NCBI RefSeq assembly: GCF_900141765.1
Contig: NZ_FSRK01000001.1
Location: 124,001 to 188,000 of the forward strand
Direction: 5' to 3'
Origin: Epilithonimonas zeae
GTDB taxonomy: Bacteria > Bacteroidota > Bacteroidia > Flavobacteriales > Weeksellaceae
Length of the DNA: 64,000 nt
Both the position numbers and the translations under genes were made by a program. Below are positions 47,901 to 55,799 of this stretch, piece by piece. How positions within the stretch are numbered: position 1 is the first letter of the stretch; each line of letters starts with the position of its first letter. Under the pieces are notes generated by a model. It saw only the letters and a list, made by a program, of their open reading frames with translations. It made no database searches and had not been told where the DNA came from.

Positions 47901-48032
47901 AATTGCGGTAACTGTGTTGATATCAGTTAGAACCAATTCTTTAATTCCAAATTCGTGAGCTTGATCTACCAGATTTTGAACCGATAAAGTACCATAGCGA
48001 AGGCTGTGAAAAGAATGACAATTAAGATACAT
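44964..48032 (-). CDS. Second DnaE polymerase, error-prone DnaE2-like, in a damage-response cassette
   Basis: A C-family DNA polymerase of 1022 residues without the N-terminal exonuclease of the main DnaE. The PHP domain is degraded: the first motif is CHSFHS, and TDINTV stands where the His motif is expected. The polymerase centre is intact, with PDFDLD at 349-354 and the third Asp, D485, in KFDILSQRGLG. It begins 19 nt after the Y-family polymerase gene and is surely co-transcribed with it. By analogy with DnaE2 of ImuB cassettes, it probably extends past lesions during induced mutagenesis (inference). Confidence 0.9.
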   Translation of the reverse strand: MYLNCHSFHSLRYGTLSVQNLVDQAHEFGIKELVLTDINTVTAIYDFKKECDNRGIKPIAGIEVRKENRLLYITIAKEFNGIGEVNKILTEYNCNGIELSEVAPEFNQVFVIYPIENIPEILKKNEFIGIREEEINLLIRPEFKHRINKMVVLQSITFTTKREYNLHKILRAIDGNTLVSQLSENDICRKSEYFKPEINLIQSFERYPEIIDNTKKILTECNFEFTYKEKGSTENKNKKHFLSSKEQDIELLTKLAYEGLEKRYGADNDVAKKRVDKEIKVINELDFSAYFLITWDIVQYSNKMGFMHVGRGSGANSIVSYCLGITDICPIELDLYFERFLNLNRTAPPDFDLDWSWQNRDMIIQYIFDTYGKDRVAFCGTNVEFKYRSIFREIGKAFGLPKEELDDLATQSMETHEVNSVVKLVHKYGKLLEKFPNQRSMHACGILISEEPITNYTALEMPPKGFPIAQFDMNVAEDIGLEKFDILSQRGLGTINETVELIKKNRGIQVDIRDTSISKDESVCNQYLAIGNTIGCFYIESPAMRGLLRRLQCDNYKILVAASSIIRPGVAQSGMMREYIYRHNHPDQFEYFHPVFEENLKETYGIMVYQEDVIKIAQYFGGLDHADGDILRRAMSGKERSIQKLIEVKANFFEKCKEQGHSEQMTAEAFRQIESFAGYSFCKAHSASYAVESYQSLYLKVYYPLEFMVSVINNQGGFYRTEVYIHEARMSGAKVQNPCVNNSEYKTRLIEKEIYLGFLVLQSLESKIAQSISEERDKNGNYTSLENFIKRIPVGIETIQILIFIGAFRFTGKQKNELLVEARLLLFNFKTENRNITLFEEPAKRFELPELKREAFEDAFDELEIIGFPISSSPFDLLKTKYRGSVFVKDLLKFHKQEVKMLAYLISRKHVPTKRGAMFFGTWIDVNGDYFDTAHFPDSLKQYDFQGGGCYLLLGTVEVDYHFPTITIHKMSKMPMIPDPRYEYDEDRQYHIHKQMKEDISMTSRKPYPQAHEIGLPRQKFK

Positions 48033-48051
48033 TTAATTGATTATTTTAAAA

Positions 48052-49200
48052 TTATTTACTGAAATCAAATCCGGAAGCCCTCCCCAAAGCATTTGATCCG
48101 AAGCGATTCTTAAGATAATCCATCGTTTGGTAAAGGCTCATTTGTTCTTCAGTGTCTTCAAAAAGATTCATCTGATGATTACCGTGAACCAAATCTGTGA
48201 AGCGTAAACCAACGAGTCTGATGCGCATTCTTCTCGTGTAAACTTTATTGAAAAGTTCCAAGGCAACTCTTGATAAGGTGTGATCAGCAGATGTATAAGC
48301 TATTTTGTATTGCTTGGTTTCCGTATCAAAATTAGAATATCGGATCTTGATCACGACTGTAGAAGTCAGCCATTTTTCCTGTCTCAATTGATAAGCTAAT
48401 TTTTCAGCCATTCCGGAAATCAATCTTTTGATTTCTAAAATATCAATAGAATCTGTTGCGAAAGTTCTTTCTGTAGAAATTGATTTTTTTTCGGAGTAGG
48501 GAACAACGGGATTTTCATCAATACCATTAGCTCTTTTCCAGAGTTCTGTTCCGTTGGCGCCAATCATCTGCTGAAGAACCAACACCGGCATCTCGGAAAG
48601 CGTATGAATCGTTCTCACGCCAATCCTTGAAAGAAGTTGAAATGTTTTGTCGCCAACCATCGGGATTTTTTTGATGGATAGTGGATTCAGAAATGGCTTT
48701 ATTTCTGATTCTATAATTTGCCGTTTCCCTTCAGGTTTGGACTCTCCTGTTCCGATTTTTGAAACCGTTTTGCTATTGGATAAAGCAAAACTTATAGGGA
48801 GTCCTGTTTCTCTCTTAACAGCAGATGCAATTTCCTGAGTCCATTGGTAACACCCAAAAAATTTGTCCATTCCGGATAGATCAAGATAAAATTCATCAAT
48901 GCTCGCTTTTTCCATTAATGGAACTTTATCCTGAATCACTTCTGTTACGAGGTGGGACATTTTGGAAAAATTTTCATAATCACCTTTTACCACTTTTGCA
49001 TTGGGGCAAAGCCTGAGCGCCATTTTGATTGGCATTGCAGAGCGAACACCAAATTTCCGTGCTTCATAGGAACAGGATGCTACCACGCCACGGTCGCCAC
49101 CACCGATGATTAGTGGGATTCTGTCAAGCCCGGAATGGTTCAGCCTTTCGCAGGAAACGAAAAACGTATCAAGATCCATATGTACAATAGCACGATTCAC
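48052..49200 (-). CDS. Y-family translesion DNA polymerase (DinB/ImuB-type) with active site and clamp motif
   Basis: A 382-residue lesion-bypass polymerase. The catalytic acids are present: D9 in HMDLDTFF, and D102/E103 in SIDEFYLD. It therefore differs from true ImuB, which lacks them. A little-finger domain follows (about 240-340), then a beta-clamp motif QMNLF at 343-347. The start is GTG at 49200: the first strand NRAIVHMD is needed for the fold, so the internal ATG (residue 8) is unlikely. Its -7 box lies only 4 nt upstream, so the mRNA is nearly leaderless. It heads the leftward arm of the cassette. Confidence 0.92.
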   Translation of the reverse strand: MNRAIVHMDLDTFFVSCERLNHSGLDRIPLIIGGGDRGVVASCSYEARKFGVRSAMPIKMALRLCPNAKVVKGDYENFSKMSHLVTEVIQDKVPLMEKASIDEFYLDLSGMDKFFGCYQWTQEIASAVKRETGLPISFALSNSKTVSKIGTGESKPEGKRQIIESEIKPFLNPLSIKKIPMVGDKTFQLLSRIGVRTIHTLSEMPVLVLQQMIGANGTELWKRANGIDENPVVPYSEKKSISTERTFATDSIDILEIKRLISGMAEKLAYQLRQEKWLTSTVVIKIRYSNFDTETKQYKIAYTSADHTLSRVALELFNKVYTRRMRIRLVGLRFTDLVHGNHQMNLFEDTEEQMSLYQTMDYLKNRFGSNALGRASGFDFSK

Positions 49201-49204
49201 TTGA

Positions 49205-49212
49205 CAAAATTA
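49205..49212 (-). promoter_or_regulatory. -7 promoter box TAATTTTG of the polymerase arm
   Basis: Exact TAnnTTTG match on the minus strand, immediately before the GTG start at 49200. Transcription would begin at or next to the start codon. Confidence 0.5.
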
Positions 49213-49235
49213 GTTACATTTTAAAACATTATTGT

Positions 49236-49243
49236 TATATTTG
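49236..49243 (+). promoter_or_regulatory. -7 promoter box TATATTTG of the regulator arm
   Basis: Exact TAnnTTTG match directly abutting the palindrome at 49244-49262, 18 nt before the ATG at 49262. Confidence 0.55.
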
Positions 49244-49262
49244 TTGTTATAAATTATAACAA
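49244..49262. promoter_or_regulatory. Candidate operator of the LexA-like regulator
   Basis: TTGTTATAAATTATAACAA is a perfect 9-bp inverted repeat with a one-base centre. It covers the predicted transcription start of the regulator gene and touches its ATG. A further half-site TTGTTATA lies at 49232-49239, 12 nt upstream. A repressor bound here would block its own promoter and could affect the divergent one. Binding is inferred. Confidence 0.6.
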
Positions 49263-50038
49263 TGTCTATTTTTTCAGATAACATCAGGTTTTTGAGAGCT
49301 AAAAAAATGACAACTCAACAAGAGTTGGCGGATACTTTAATTATTACAAGATCGAGGTATGTTTCCTATGAAGATGGACGCTCGGAACCGCCGTATGATG
49401 TGCTCATCACAATTTCTAAGTTTTTCCACATCAGCATCGATTTGCTTTTGACAGTGGACATTAGGAAATATCCTTTGGAAGAAATGATGAATCTTCCTGA
49501 TAATAGAATTTTGTTACCTATAGTTATTGATGAGTCAGGAAATAACAGCATAGAAATCATTCCCCAAAAAGCTTCGATGGGTTATCTGTCAGGTTATAGC
49601 GACCCAGAATATATCGAAAGTCTGCAGAGAATTTCATTGCCTTTTTTGACTAATGGAAAATATCGTGCTTTCCCTGCGCAGGGCGATTCTATGCCACCTT
49701 TCAAAGATGGCTCTTACATCATTGGGAAATATGTGGAAGATATTGAAGATTTGAAAAAAAACAGAAGCTACATTTTTGTGACTTTGAATGATGGGATTTC
49801 CTATAAACGATTTAAAACTAAAAATAGAACGTCAATTGAAGTGGCAGCGGACAACTCTTTCTATAAACCTTATGAGATTCCATTGGGTGAGATTGTGGAA
49901 ATTTGGCAATATGCATCGGGCATTTTTCCGGAGGATTTTGAACCAGAAGATTTTGATAATTATAATTTGAAGGAGATGTTTTTGGAAATCAGAAAAGATA
50001 TTAAAGAATTGGATAATAAAGTTTCAAATGCAAAATAA
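49262..50038 (+). CDS. LexA-like HTH/S24 peptidase transcriptional regulator
   Basis: A 258-residue repressor with an N-terminal XRE-type helix-turn-helix (about 7-60; TTQQELADTL) and a C-terminal S24 serine/lysine self-cleavage domain. The catalytic S143 lies in QGDSMPPF and K182 in GISYKRF, with LexA-like spacing. The expected cleavage region reads ASMGYLSGY, so the bond would be M106-G107 rather than the classical Ala-Gly. It presumably senses DNA damage via RecA-stimulated self-cleavage and controls the two arms (inference). The AlkB gene starts 11 nt inside its end. Confidence 0.9.
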   Translation: MSIFSDNIRFLRAKKMTTQQELADTLIITRSRYVSYEDGRSEPPYDVLITISKFFHISIDLLLTVDIRKYPLEEMMNLPDNRILLPIVIDESGNNSIEIIPQKASMGYLSGYSDPEYIESLQRISLPFLTNGKYRAFPAQGDSMPPFKDGSYIIGKYVEDIEDLKKNRSYIFVTLNDGISYKRFKTKNRTSIEVAADNSFYKPYEIPLGEIVEIWQYASGIFPEDFEPEDFDNYNLKEMFLEIRKDIKELDNKVSNAK

Positions 50039-50669
50039 TTTTAGGACATATAATACAGATATGCAACTCAGTTTGTTTGACGCAGGCGAATATTACCAGT
50101 TTCCCACCGAGTTATTAGATTATACCGAACATTTTTTGTCTGAGGAAAGAGCTACCGAAATCGAAAAAAATCTTATAAAAAATGTTCCCTGGAAACAAAG
50201 TACACAAAAAATTTTTGATAAAGAAGTTCTGACACCACGTTTGACTGCTTGGTACGGCGACGATGAAAAATCGTATCATTTGGGAGGTAATGAGTTCAGT
50301 GTGAATGCTTGGACGCCGGAACTTTTGGGTTTGAAATATAAAATCCAGAAATTGACAGGTCATCAGTTTAATTCTGTTCTGCTCAATTTTTACAGAGATG
50401 GCAATGATTCTGTAGCTTGGCATCGGGATAAAGAAAGCGAATTGGGTAATCGTCCTGTGATTGCATCGGTCAGTTTCGGACAGGTGAGAAATTTTGATTT
50501 TAGAAAAAAAGATAATCATCAGAATAAATACAGTTTGCCTTTACAACACGGTTCTCTGCTTATTATGAAAGGCGATTTGCAAACCCATTGGGAACATCGG
50601 ATTGCTAAATCCAACCGACCGATGAGACCTCGGATTAATCTTACTTTCCGCCAAATCCGTGAATTATAA
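50028..50669 (+). CDS. alkB: AlkB-type 2-oxoglutarate/Fe(II) DNA dioxygenase with N-terminal clamp motif
   Basis: Repairs methylated bases by oxidative demethylation. The 213 residues contain the iron ligands H132 and D134 in AWHRDKE and H190 in WEHRIAK, and the 2-oxoglutarate-binding R202 with RINLTFR (202-208). The pattern NFYRDGNDSVAWHRD resembles the ALKBH2-like group. Residues 13-17 read QLSLF, a textbook sliding-clamp-binding pentapeptide. It overlaps the regulator gene by 11 nt from ATG 50028; an alternative ATG at 50061 would put the clamp motif at residues 2-6. It forms the rightward arm with the regulator. Confidence 0.9.
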   Translation: MQNNFRTYNTDMQLSLFDAGEYYQFPTELLDYTEHFLSEERATEIEKNLIKNVPWKQSTQKIFDKEVLTPRLTAWYGDDEKSYHLGGNEFSVNAWTPELLGLKYKIQKLTGHQFNSVLLNFYRDGNDSVAWHRDKESELGNRPVIASVSFGQVRNFDFRKKDNHQNKYSLPLQHGSLLIMKGDLQTHWEHRIAKSNRPMRPRINLTFRQIREL

Positions 50670-50800
50670 ATAATATTGCACTTTAATTTATAATATGTTG
50701 TGTGATTTTTATTTTTCTAATGAAAAGTTATTTTCGTTGATTTTAATAATATTAATTTGAGTGAAAATTATTATTTTGCATATCAATTAAAATAATATTT

Positions 50801-52642
50801 ATGAATTTAAAAATCAATTTTCTGGTAGCCAGTTTTGCATTGACATTTTCTACAATGTATGGACAGACTACCACACTCGAATCTAAAGCAAGAGATTGGA
50901 TATCTAAAAACTCAAACAAAATAGGAACAACCTCTAAAGATAATTTTGAGTTTCAGTCTTCCAGGAAAAGTTTGTCAGGAGAAACTTTGAGATTTCAGCA
51001 GACTATTAATGGCATTCCAGTTTATGAAGGTGATATTGCTATACATTTTAATAAACAAGGAGAAGTAACTTACGGAACTGAAGTAACTGTTTCTAAACAG
51101 TTAAAACAAATTAATACAACGCCAACTTATAATAAAGACACTGCTTTTGAAAAAGCTAAGGTAGCTGCTAATATTGCCGGTGAAATTACACATCAGGAAA
51201 ATGATTTGTATGTTTTTGTAACAGAAGATGGACAGACTAAATTAGTCCATAGAGTAATTATCAATTCCTATGAAACGCCGGGAGATTGGGAAATAATGGT
51301 AGATGCAAATTCCGGAGATGTACTTAGAGTCCTGGATATTGCCAACTATCATCACGACGACAACCGAAAGAAAAAATCAAAACAAAAATCTGCAGAAATG
51401 AAAGCTGCTGGAACAGCTTACATTTTCGGTCCAGATCCACTTTCCAGAGCGCATGTAGCTTATGGTGGAAATTACGTTGATAATAATGATGCAACTAATG
51501 CAAGTCTGGATGCAGCAAGAAGTTTGGTGGCTTTGCCGGACATTACTTTATCAAACGGGGTGTATAGTTTAAAAAGCAAATACGTTCAGATAGCGGATTT
51601 TGAATCGCCTGCTACCGGTTTGTTTACCCAAACTTCTCCCGATTTTCTTTTCAACAGAAATGAACAAGGTTTCGAAGCTGTAAACGCTTTTTATCACATC
51701 GATAGAAGTCTTGCTTATATCAATGAAACTTTAGGAATCACTTGTAAATCTACGCTTAATGGTGGCGTGATGATGGTTGACCCACACGGGTTGAATGGTG
51801 ATGATAATTCGCATTTCATTCCAAGTTCTCAAAGGTTGGCTTTCGGTGAAGGCTGTGTGGATGATGCGGAGGATGCTGATGTAGTTTTACACGAATTGGG
51901 GCACGCCATTCATCATTGGGTTACGGGGCTGAAATCTTCTTCTGCTCAAGGTTTAGGAGAAGGTTCCGGAGATTATTGGGCAATGTCCTACAGCAGAAGT
52001 TTAAATCAATGGGCGTCATCAGAACCTCAATACAACTGGATGTTCAGCTGGGATGGTCATAACGAATGTTGGGCAGGGCGTGTAACTAATTATCCAACAA
52101 AATACAGCTCAAGCATTAGTAATACTGCCAATATTCATAGAGATGGACAGATTTGGGCAACTTCTCTTATGAGAATCTACAACAGAATTGGAAAAGAGAA
52201 AACGGATCGTATTTTCTTAGAGGGACTTGCAATGACCAATTCCTCTTCCAATCAGCAAACTGCAGCGGTTGCTGTGAGACAGGCGTCTATAGATATGTTA
52301 GGAAGTTATGGCTTCACTTGTGATGATGTCAATATTATTACAGAAGAATTGACAACTTCGGGATATACACTTCCTGCTTATCAATGTGTTAATTTAGCAG
52401 TGGCTGATGTTTCTAAAAATTCAGTGTCTGTTTATCCAAATCCGGTAACTGAAAACTTAACAGTTTCTATGAACTTTAAAAAAGCAGAGACAGCTGAAAT
52501 TTATAGTTTAGAAGGAAGAAAAATTTCTGAGACTAATATTAATTCTAATAATAATGTCATTAATGTTTCTAATCTGAATAAAGGTGTTTACTTATTGAAG
52601 ATAAAAGGAACTGATATTGTTCAGAAGTTTATCAAGAATTAA
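50801..52642 (+). CDS. Secreted zinc metallopeptidase (M36/fungalysin-like) with T9SS type A sorting domain
   Basis: A 613-residue exported protease. A signal peptide (1-21, ending MYGQ) leads to an FTP/PepSY-type propeptide (to about 190). The catalytic domain has zinc ligands H364 and H368 with E365 in HELGHAIHHW, and the third ligand E387 in GLGEGSGDYW, closer to the M36 GEGxxD pattern than to M4. The final ~75 residues are a T9SS type A sorting domain (VYPNPVTENL, GVYLLKI). The propeptide probably keeps it inactive until export. No exact TAnnTTTG box lies upstream. Confidence 0.9.
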   Translation: MNLKINFLVASFALTFSTMYGQTTTLESKARDWISKNSNKIGTTSKDNFEFQSSRKSLSGETLRFQQTINGIPVYEGDIAIHFNKQGEVTYGTEVTVSKQLKQINTTPTYNKDTAFEKAKVAANIAGEITHQENDLYVFVTEDGQTKLVHRVIINSYETPGDWEIMVDANSGDVLRVLDIANYHHDDNRKKKSKQKSAEMKAAGTAYIFGPDPLSRAHVAYGGNYVDNNDATNASLDAARSLVALPDITLSNGVYSLKSKYVQIADFESPATGLFTQTSPDFLFNRNEQGFEAVNAFYHIDRSLAYINETLGITCKSTLNGGVMMVDPHGLNGDDNSHFIPSSQRLAFGEGCVDDAEDADVVLHELGHAIHHWVTGLKSSSAQGLGEGSGDYWAMSYSRSLNQWASSEPQYNWMFSWDGHNECWAGRVTNYPTKYSSSISNTANIHRDGQIWATSLMRIYNRIGKEKTDRIFLEGLAMTNSSSNQQTAAVAVRQASIDMLGSYGFTCDDVNIITEELTTSGYTLPAYQCVNLAVADVSKNSVSVYPNPVTENLTVSMNFKKAETAEIYSLEGRKISETNINSNNNVINVSNLNKGVYLLKIKGTDIVQKFIKN

Positions 52643-52660
52643 TTTAATAGATTTAAAATA

Positions 52661-52690
52661 AAAAACCGATTGATATTCAATCGGTTTTTT
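52661..52690. terminator. Bidirectional intrinsic terminator
   Basis: AAAAACCGATTGA (52661-52673) pairs perfectly with TCAATCGGTTTTT (52677-52689) around a 3-nt loop, between converging peptidase genes. Confidence 0.88.
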
Positions 52691-52693
52691 TAT

Positions 52694-53956
52694 TTAGAAT
52701 TTCACATTGAAGACTTTTTCTTCGCCGTTACGTTTTACGGTTACTGGATGTTCTTCCCCAGCTTTTATTTTCGAAAGACAATCCATATAAGAATAAACCT
52801 CTTTTACTTCGCATTTTCCAATTTTTGTAAGAATATCACCTTGTAGAATTCCAGCATTAGCTGCAGGTCTGTTATCTATGACACCATCGATGCCCATTCC
52901 GTCTTTGGTATCTGCATAATTTGGCATAATTCCCAGACTCACTTTATATTTTGGGACTGCTTTTGTAGCGGTAACTGCCGTTTTTGTAAACGGAATTTCC
53001 TTTTCATTCCCTAAAGCATTAGCCAAATTGAAAACGTAATTAGTAATGATTTTCTGCCCTGTGTAATTGATTTTATCAGCATCATCAGTCGGTTTGTGAT
53101 AATCATTATGAGTTCCTGTAAACAAGAACAAAACCGGAATATCTTTCAAATAAAAAGAAGTATGATCGCTTGGCCCAACACCAGATTCATCCAAAGATAA
53201 ATTAATACTTTCTGGTTTATATTTTTTGACCAGATCTGATAGGATGGGAGAGGTTCCAACGCCACCAACAGTCAGGTTGTTATCTTTATTCAATCGACCA
53301 ACCATATCCATATTAATCATAAAAATTGTATTAGGATAATTGGTTTTGATAGTTTCAGCTAATTTTTTAGAACCCATCAATCCATCTTCTTCACCCGAGA
53401 ATAATGCGAAAATATAATTGACGTTTTCTTTAGTTTTATTCTGCGAAAATAGTCTTGCTAATTCCAAAACAGCAGCAGTTCCAGATGCATTATCGTCAGC
53501 ACCATTGTGGATTTGTCCGTCAGAATTGGCTAAAGTAGAGTTGTGATGTTCATTAAGCCCAAGATGATCGTAATGTGCTCCGATTACAATTGTTTTGTCA
53601 GCTTTGTTGTCAAGAACTGCAATTACATTTTTTCCTTTTACGGCTGTTGAAGTTTTGTCATCGTGAGGATTTAGCTTAACACCATATTCAAAGTTTTGGA
53701 TGAATTCTTTTCCTTCGTAAGGCTTCAATCCTAATTTTTTGAATTCTGCTGAAAGATAATTGGCTGCCTTTGTTTCGCCTTCAGAACCAGTTAGTCTTCC
53801 TTGTAGTTCATCTGAAGCTAAAAAGTAAATATGTTTTTTTAGATTATCTTCATTAACCTGCTCAGGATTTGTTTTTTCCTGAGAATAATATAATGCGGAA
53901 ATTCCTAATAAGGAAAGTGTTGATACTAGTTTTAATTTGTTTATTGATAAAAACAT
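52694..53956 (-). CDS. M28-family zinc aminopeptidase with C-terminal PDZ domain
   Basis: A 420-residue exported peptidase. The N-terminus carries a signal sequence (about 1-25). The M28 metal ligands are visible in order: GAHYDHLG, GADDNASG, SGEEDGL, NMDMVGR and HNDYHKPTDD. A PDZ domain (about 330-415; GIDGVIDNRPAANAGILQGD) ends the protein; there is no T9SS tail, so it probably stays in the periplasm or outer membrane. It likely removes N-terminal residues from peptides. It has its own -7 box and a terminator shared with the gene at 50801. Confidence 0.93.
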   Translation of the reverse strand: MFLSINKLKLVSTLSLLGISALYYSQEKTNPEQVNEDNLKKHIYFLASDELQGRLTGSEGETKAANYLSAEFKKLGLKPYEGKEFIQNFEYGVKLNPHDDKTSTAVKGKNVIAVLDNKADKTIVIGAHYDHLGLNEHHNSTLANSDGQIHNGADDNASGTAAVLELARLFSQNKTKENVNYIFALFSGEEDGLMGSKKLAETIKTNYPNTIFMINMDMVGRLNKDNNLTVGGVGTSPILSDLVKKYKPESINLSLDESGVGPSDHTSFYLKDIPVLFLFTGTHNDYHKPTDDADKINYTGQKIITNYVFNLANALGNEKEIPFTKTAVTATKAVPKYKVSLGIMPNYADTKDGMGIDGVIDNRPAANAGILQGDILTKIGKCEVKEVYSYMDCLSKIKAGEEHPVTVKRNGEEKVFNVKF

Positions 53957-53978
53957 TGGGTCTAATTTTTATTAAGAA

Positions 53979-53986
53979 CAAATCTA
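53979..53986 (-). promoter_or_regulatory. -7 promoter box TAGATTTG
   Basis: TAnnTTTG match on the minus strand, 22 nt before the ATG of the M28/PDZ gene. Confidence 0.45.
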
Positions 53987-54023
53987 ATGTTTTTTGATTA
54001 ATTTCTTATCCCAATATTTATCA

Positions 54024-54053
54024 TAAAAAAATCCTGAGAAATAGCTCAGGATT
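54024..54053 (-). terminator. Intrinsic terminator of the second M28 gene
   Basis: AATCCTGAG (54030-54038) pairs with CTCAGGATT (54045-54053); on the minus strand a U-run follows. The stem sequence nearly equals that of 55284-55310. Confidence 0.75.
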
Positions 54054-54074
54054 AATATTTAACGGATTACTTAA

Positions 54075-55256
54075 TTATTCAATAATAATTTTTTTGGTGA
54101 CTTTCTTATTGTCAATAGTTATCGTTCCAAGATAAACGCCAGGCTTCAAATGCGAAATATCAATTTGCTGAATGTTATCCTTGTTAAGTAAAACCTGACT
54201 TCCGTTCATATTAGTAATTTCAAATTTAAAATCTTTTATGGATTCGTCAATTTTCAAATTCAATGTATTCTTAGCTGGATTTGGATAGAATTGTACTGAT
54301 TCCAAATCTTTTGAAACAATATCTTCTGTAGCTAAAGTGGTAGTGGAAGCCGTTGCGAAATGTTGAATTGATCCTATTGCGGATTTTCCAACATTCAAAA
54401 CATAAACTGGATCCATATTCACCAAAAGGTCATTGGCTGTGTGAACATATGGATTATTATAGCCACCTTCGTATTCCCAATAACCAGTAATGATCTCGCC
54501 ATTTTGCTGAAAAGGAACATAATCTGTACTTTCCGCCGGATCAAAATCTACAGCTAAAGGCGAATATAATAAGGTGCAATTGGCTAATTCTTGAACAGCA
54601 ATTGCCGCTGCAGCGTTATTACTTGATGGATTGCTTTGATCTTTATCATGGTAAAGTTTCGTGTTCGCTTTTGTTGCTAATCCACCAACTTGGTCTAAGT
54701 TTACAACCACTTTAATATCCATTTTTGGACTCGTTCCATTTACGATTTGAGAAACATATCTGGAACTTCCTAAAAGACCTTGTTCTTCACCGGAAAAGTG
54801 GATAAACTTGATTGAATATTCTGTAGGAACATCTTTTAGAATTCTTGCTATTTCAAGGATTATTGATGTTCCGCTTCCGTTATCATTAGTACCCGGACCG
54901 TTGATAGAATCAAAATGTCCGCAAACAATTACAAATTTATTAGGATAAAGTGTTCCTGTTTTTGTAACGATAAAATTTTTGGATGATAAACCGTTCGCAG
55001 TCCAGGAATGCTCAAAAAAATCAGAAGTTGAATATCCGAAAGAAGTATATTTATTCTTAATCCAGTTGAAAGCATTTGTATTCTGTGTTGTTCCGGTTCT
55101 CTTCACTCCCAAAGCTTCGAATTCCTGAAGATAAGAATTGATATTAGTCTGAGAAATTTGATTGGCTCTATCTTGATAGGCCTGAATGAAAGATTGAGAT
55201 TTAACAAAAGCTAAACTTGCGAAAAATATAAAAGAAAGTATCGTTCTTTTAATCAT
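54075..55256 (-). CDS. M28-family aminopeptidase with T9SS type A sorting domain
   Basis: A 393-residue secreted peptidase. A signal peptide (1-20, ending VKSQ) precedes the M28 domain with metal motifs CGHFDSI, NDNGSGTS, SGEEQGLLG, VVNLDQVGG and a late His in PYVHTAND. The last ~75 residues form a T9SS type A sorting domain (QFYPNPAKNTLNL, GVYLGTI, basic KKIIIE end). It differs from its neighbour in having this export tail instead of a PDZ domain, so the two act in different places. A -7 box lies at 55280-55273. Confidence 0.92.
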   Translation of the reverse strand: MIKRTILSFIFFASLAFVKSQSFIQAYQDRANQISQTNINSYLQEFEALGVKRTGTTQNTNAFNWIKNKYTSFGYSTSDFFEHSWTANGLSSKNFIVTKTGTLYPNKFVIVCGHFDSINGPGTNDNGSGTSIILEIARILKDVPTEYSIKFIHFSGEEQGLLGSSRYVSQIVNGTSPKMDIKVVVNLDQVGGLATKANTKLYHDKDQSNPSSNNAAAAIAVQELANCTLLYSPLAVDFDPAESTDYVPFQQNGEIITGYWEYEGGYNNPYVHTANDLLVNMDPVYVLNVGKSAIGSIQHFATASTTTLATEDIVSKDLESVQFYPNPAKNTLNLKIDESIKDFKFEITNMNGSQVLLNKDNIQQIDISHLKPGVYLGTITIDNKKVTKKIIIE

Positions 55257-55272
55257 TATTTAAAAATTTCAG

Positions 55273-55280
55273 CAAAAATA
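55273..55280 (-). promoter_or_regulatory. -7 promoter box TATTTTTG
   Basis: TAnnTTTG match on the minus strand, directly after the rplT terminator and 16 nt before the ATG at 55256. Confidence 0.5.
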
Positions 55281-55283
55281 AAA

Positions 55284-55310
55284 AAAATCCTGAGAATTTC
55301 TCAGGATTTT
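55284..55310 (-). terminator. Intrinsic terminator of rpmI-rplT
   Basis: A perfect 13-bp stem AAAATCCTGAGAA (55284-55296) / TTCTCAGGATTTT (55298-55310), with a long A-run on the plus strand that reads as U-run on the transcript. Confidence 0.85.
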
Positions 55311-55333
55311 ATATTGATAACAAAGATTTGTAA

Positions 55334-55678
55334 TTATTTTACTTGATCTACAACAGCTTTGAAAGCTTCTGGATGGTTCATTGCAAGGTCTGCAAGAACT
55401 TTTCTGTTTAGCTCGATGTTGTTTTTCTTAAGAGCTCCCATAAACTGAGAGTAAGATAATCCGTGCTCTCTAGCACCCGCGTTGATACGAGTTACCCAAA
55501 GGCTTCTGAAGTTTCTTTTCTTCTCTTTTCTACCACGGTAAGCATATTGCATTGCTTTTTCTACCGCGTTTTTAGCTACAGTCCAAACGTTCTTTCTTCT
55601 ACCGAAAAAACCTTTAGCTTGCTTAAGTACTTTTTTTCTGCGCGCTCTAGACGCTACAGCGTTTACTGATCTTGGCAT
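55334..55678 (-). CDS. rplT: 50S ribosomal protein L20
   Basis: Early-assembly protein of the large ribosomal subunit. The 114 basic residues contain [19 protein letters not shown] and [15 protein letters not shown], the family signatures. L20 often also represses its own operon by binding the mRNA leader. A 121-nt gap separates it from rpmI, longer than usual for this pair, and may hold such a site (inference). Confidence 0.98.
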   Translation of the reverse strand: MPRSVNAVASRARRKKVLKQAKGFFGRRKNVWTVAKNAVEKAMQYAYRGRKEKKRNFRSLWVTRINAGAREHGLSYSQFMGALKKNNIELNRKVLADLAMNHPEAFKAVVDQVK

Positions 55679-55799
55679 AATTTAAATTGTTTTTTTGAAA
55701 TGTGCGGTAATTATTTCATTACTCTTAGTGGCTCCATTTCAGGGTTAAATTGTTGAATTTGTTTTGAATTCTTATAAACCGAATATAGATTTATAAAAA

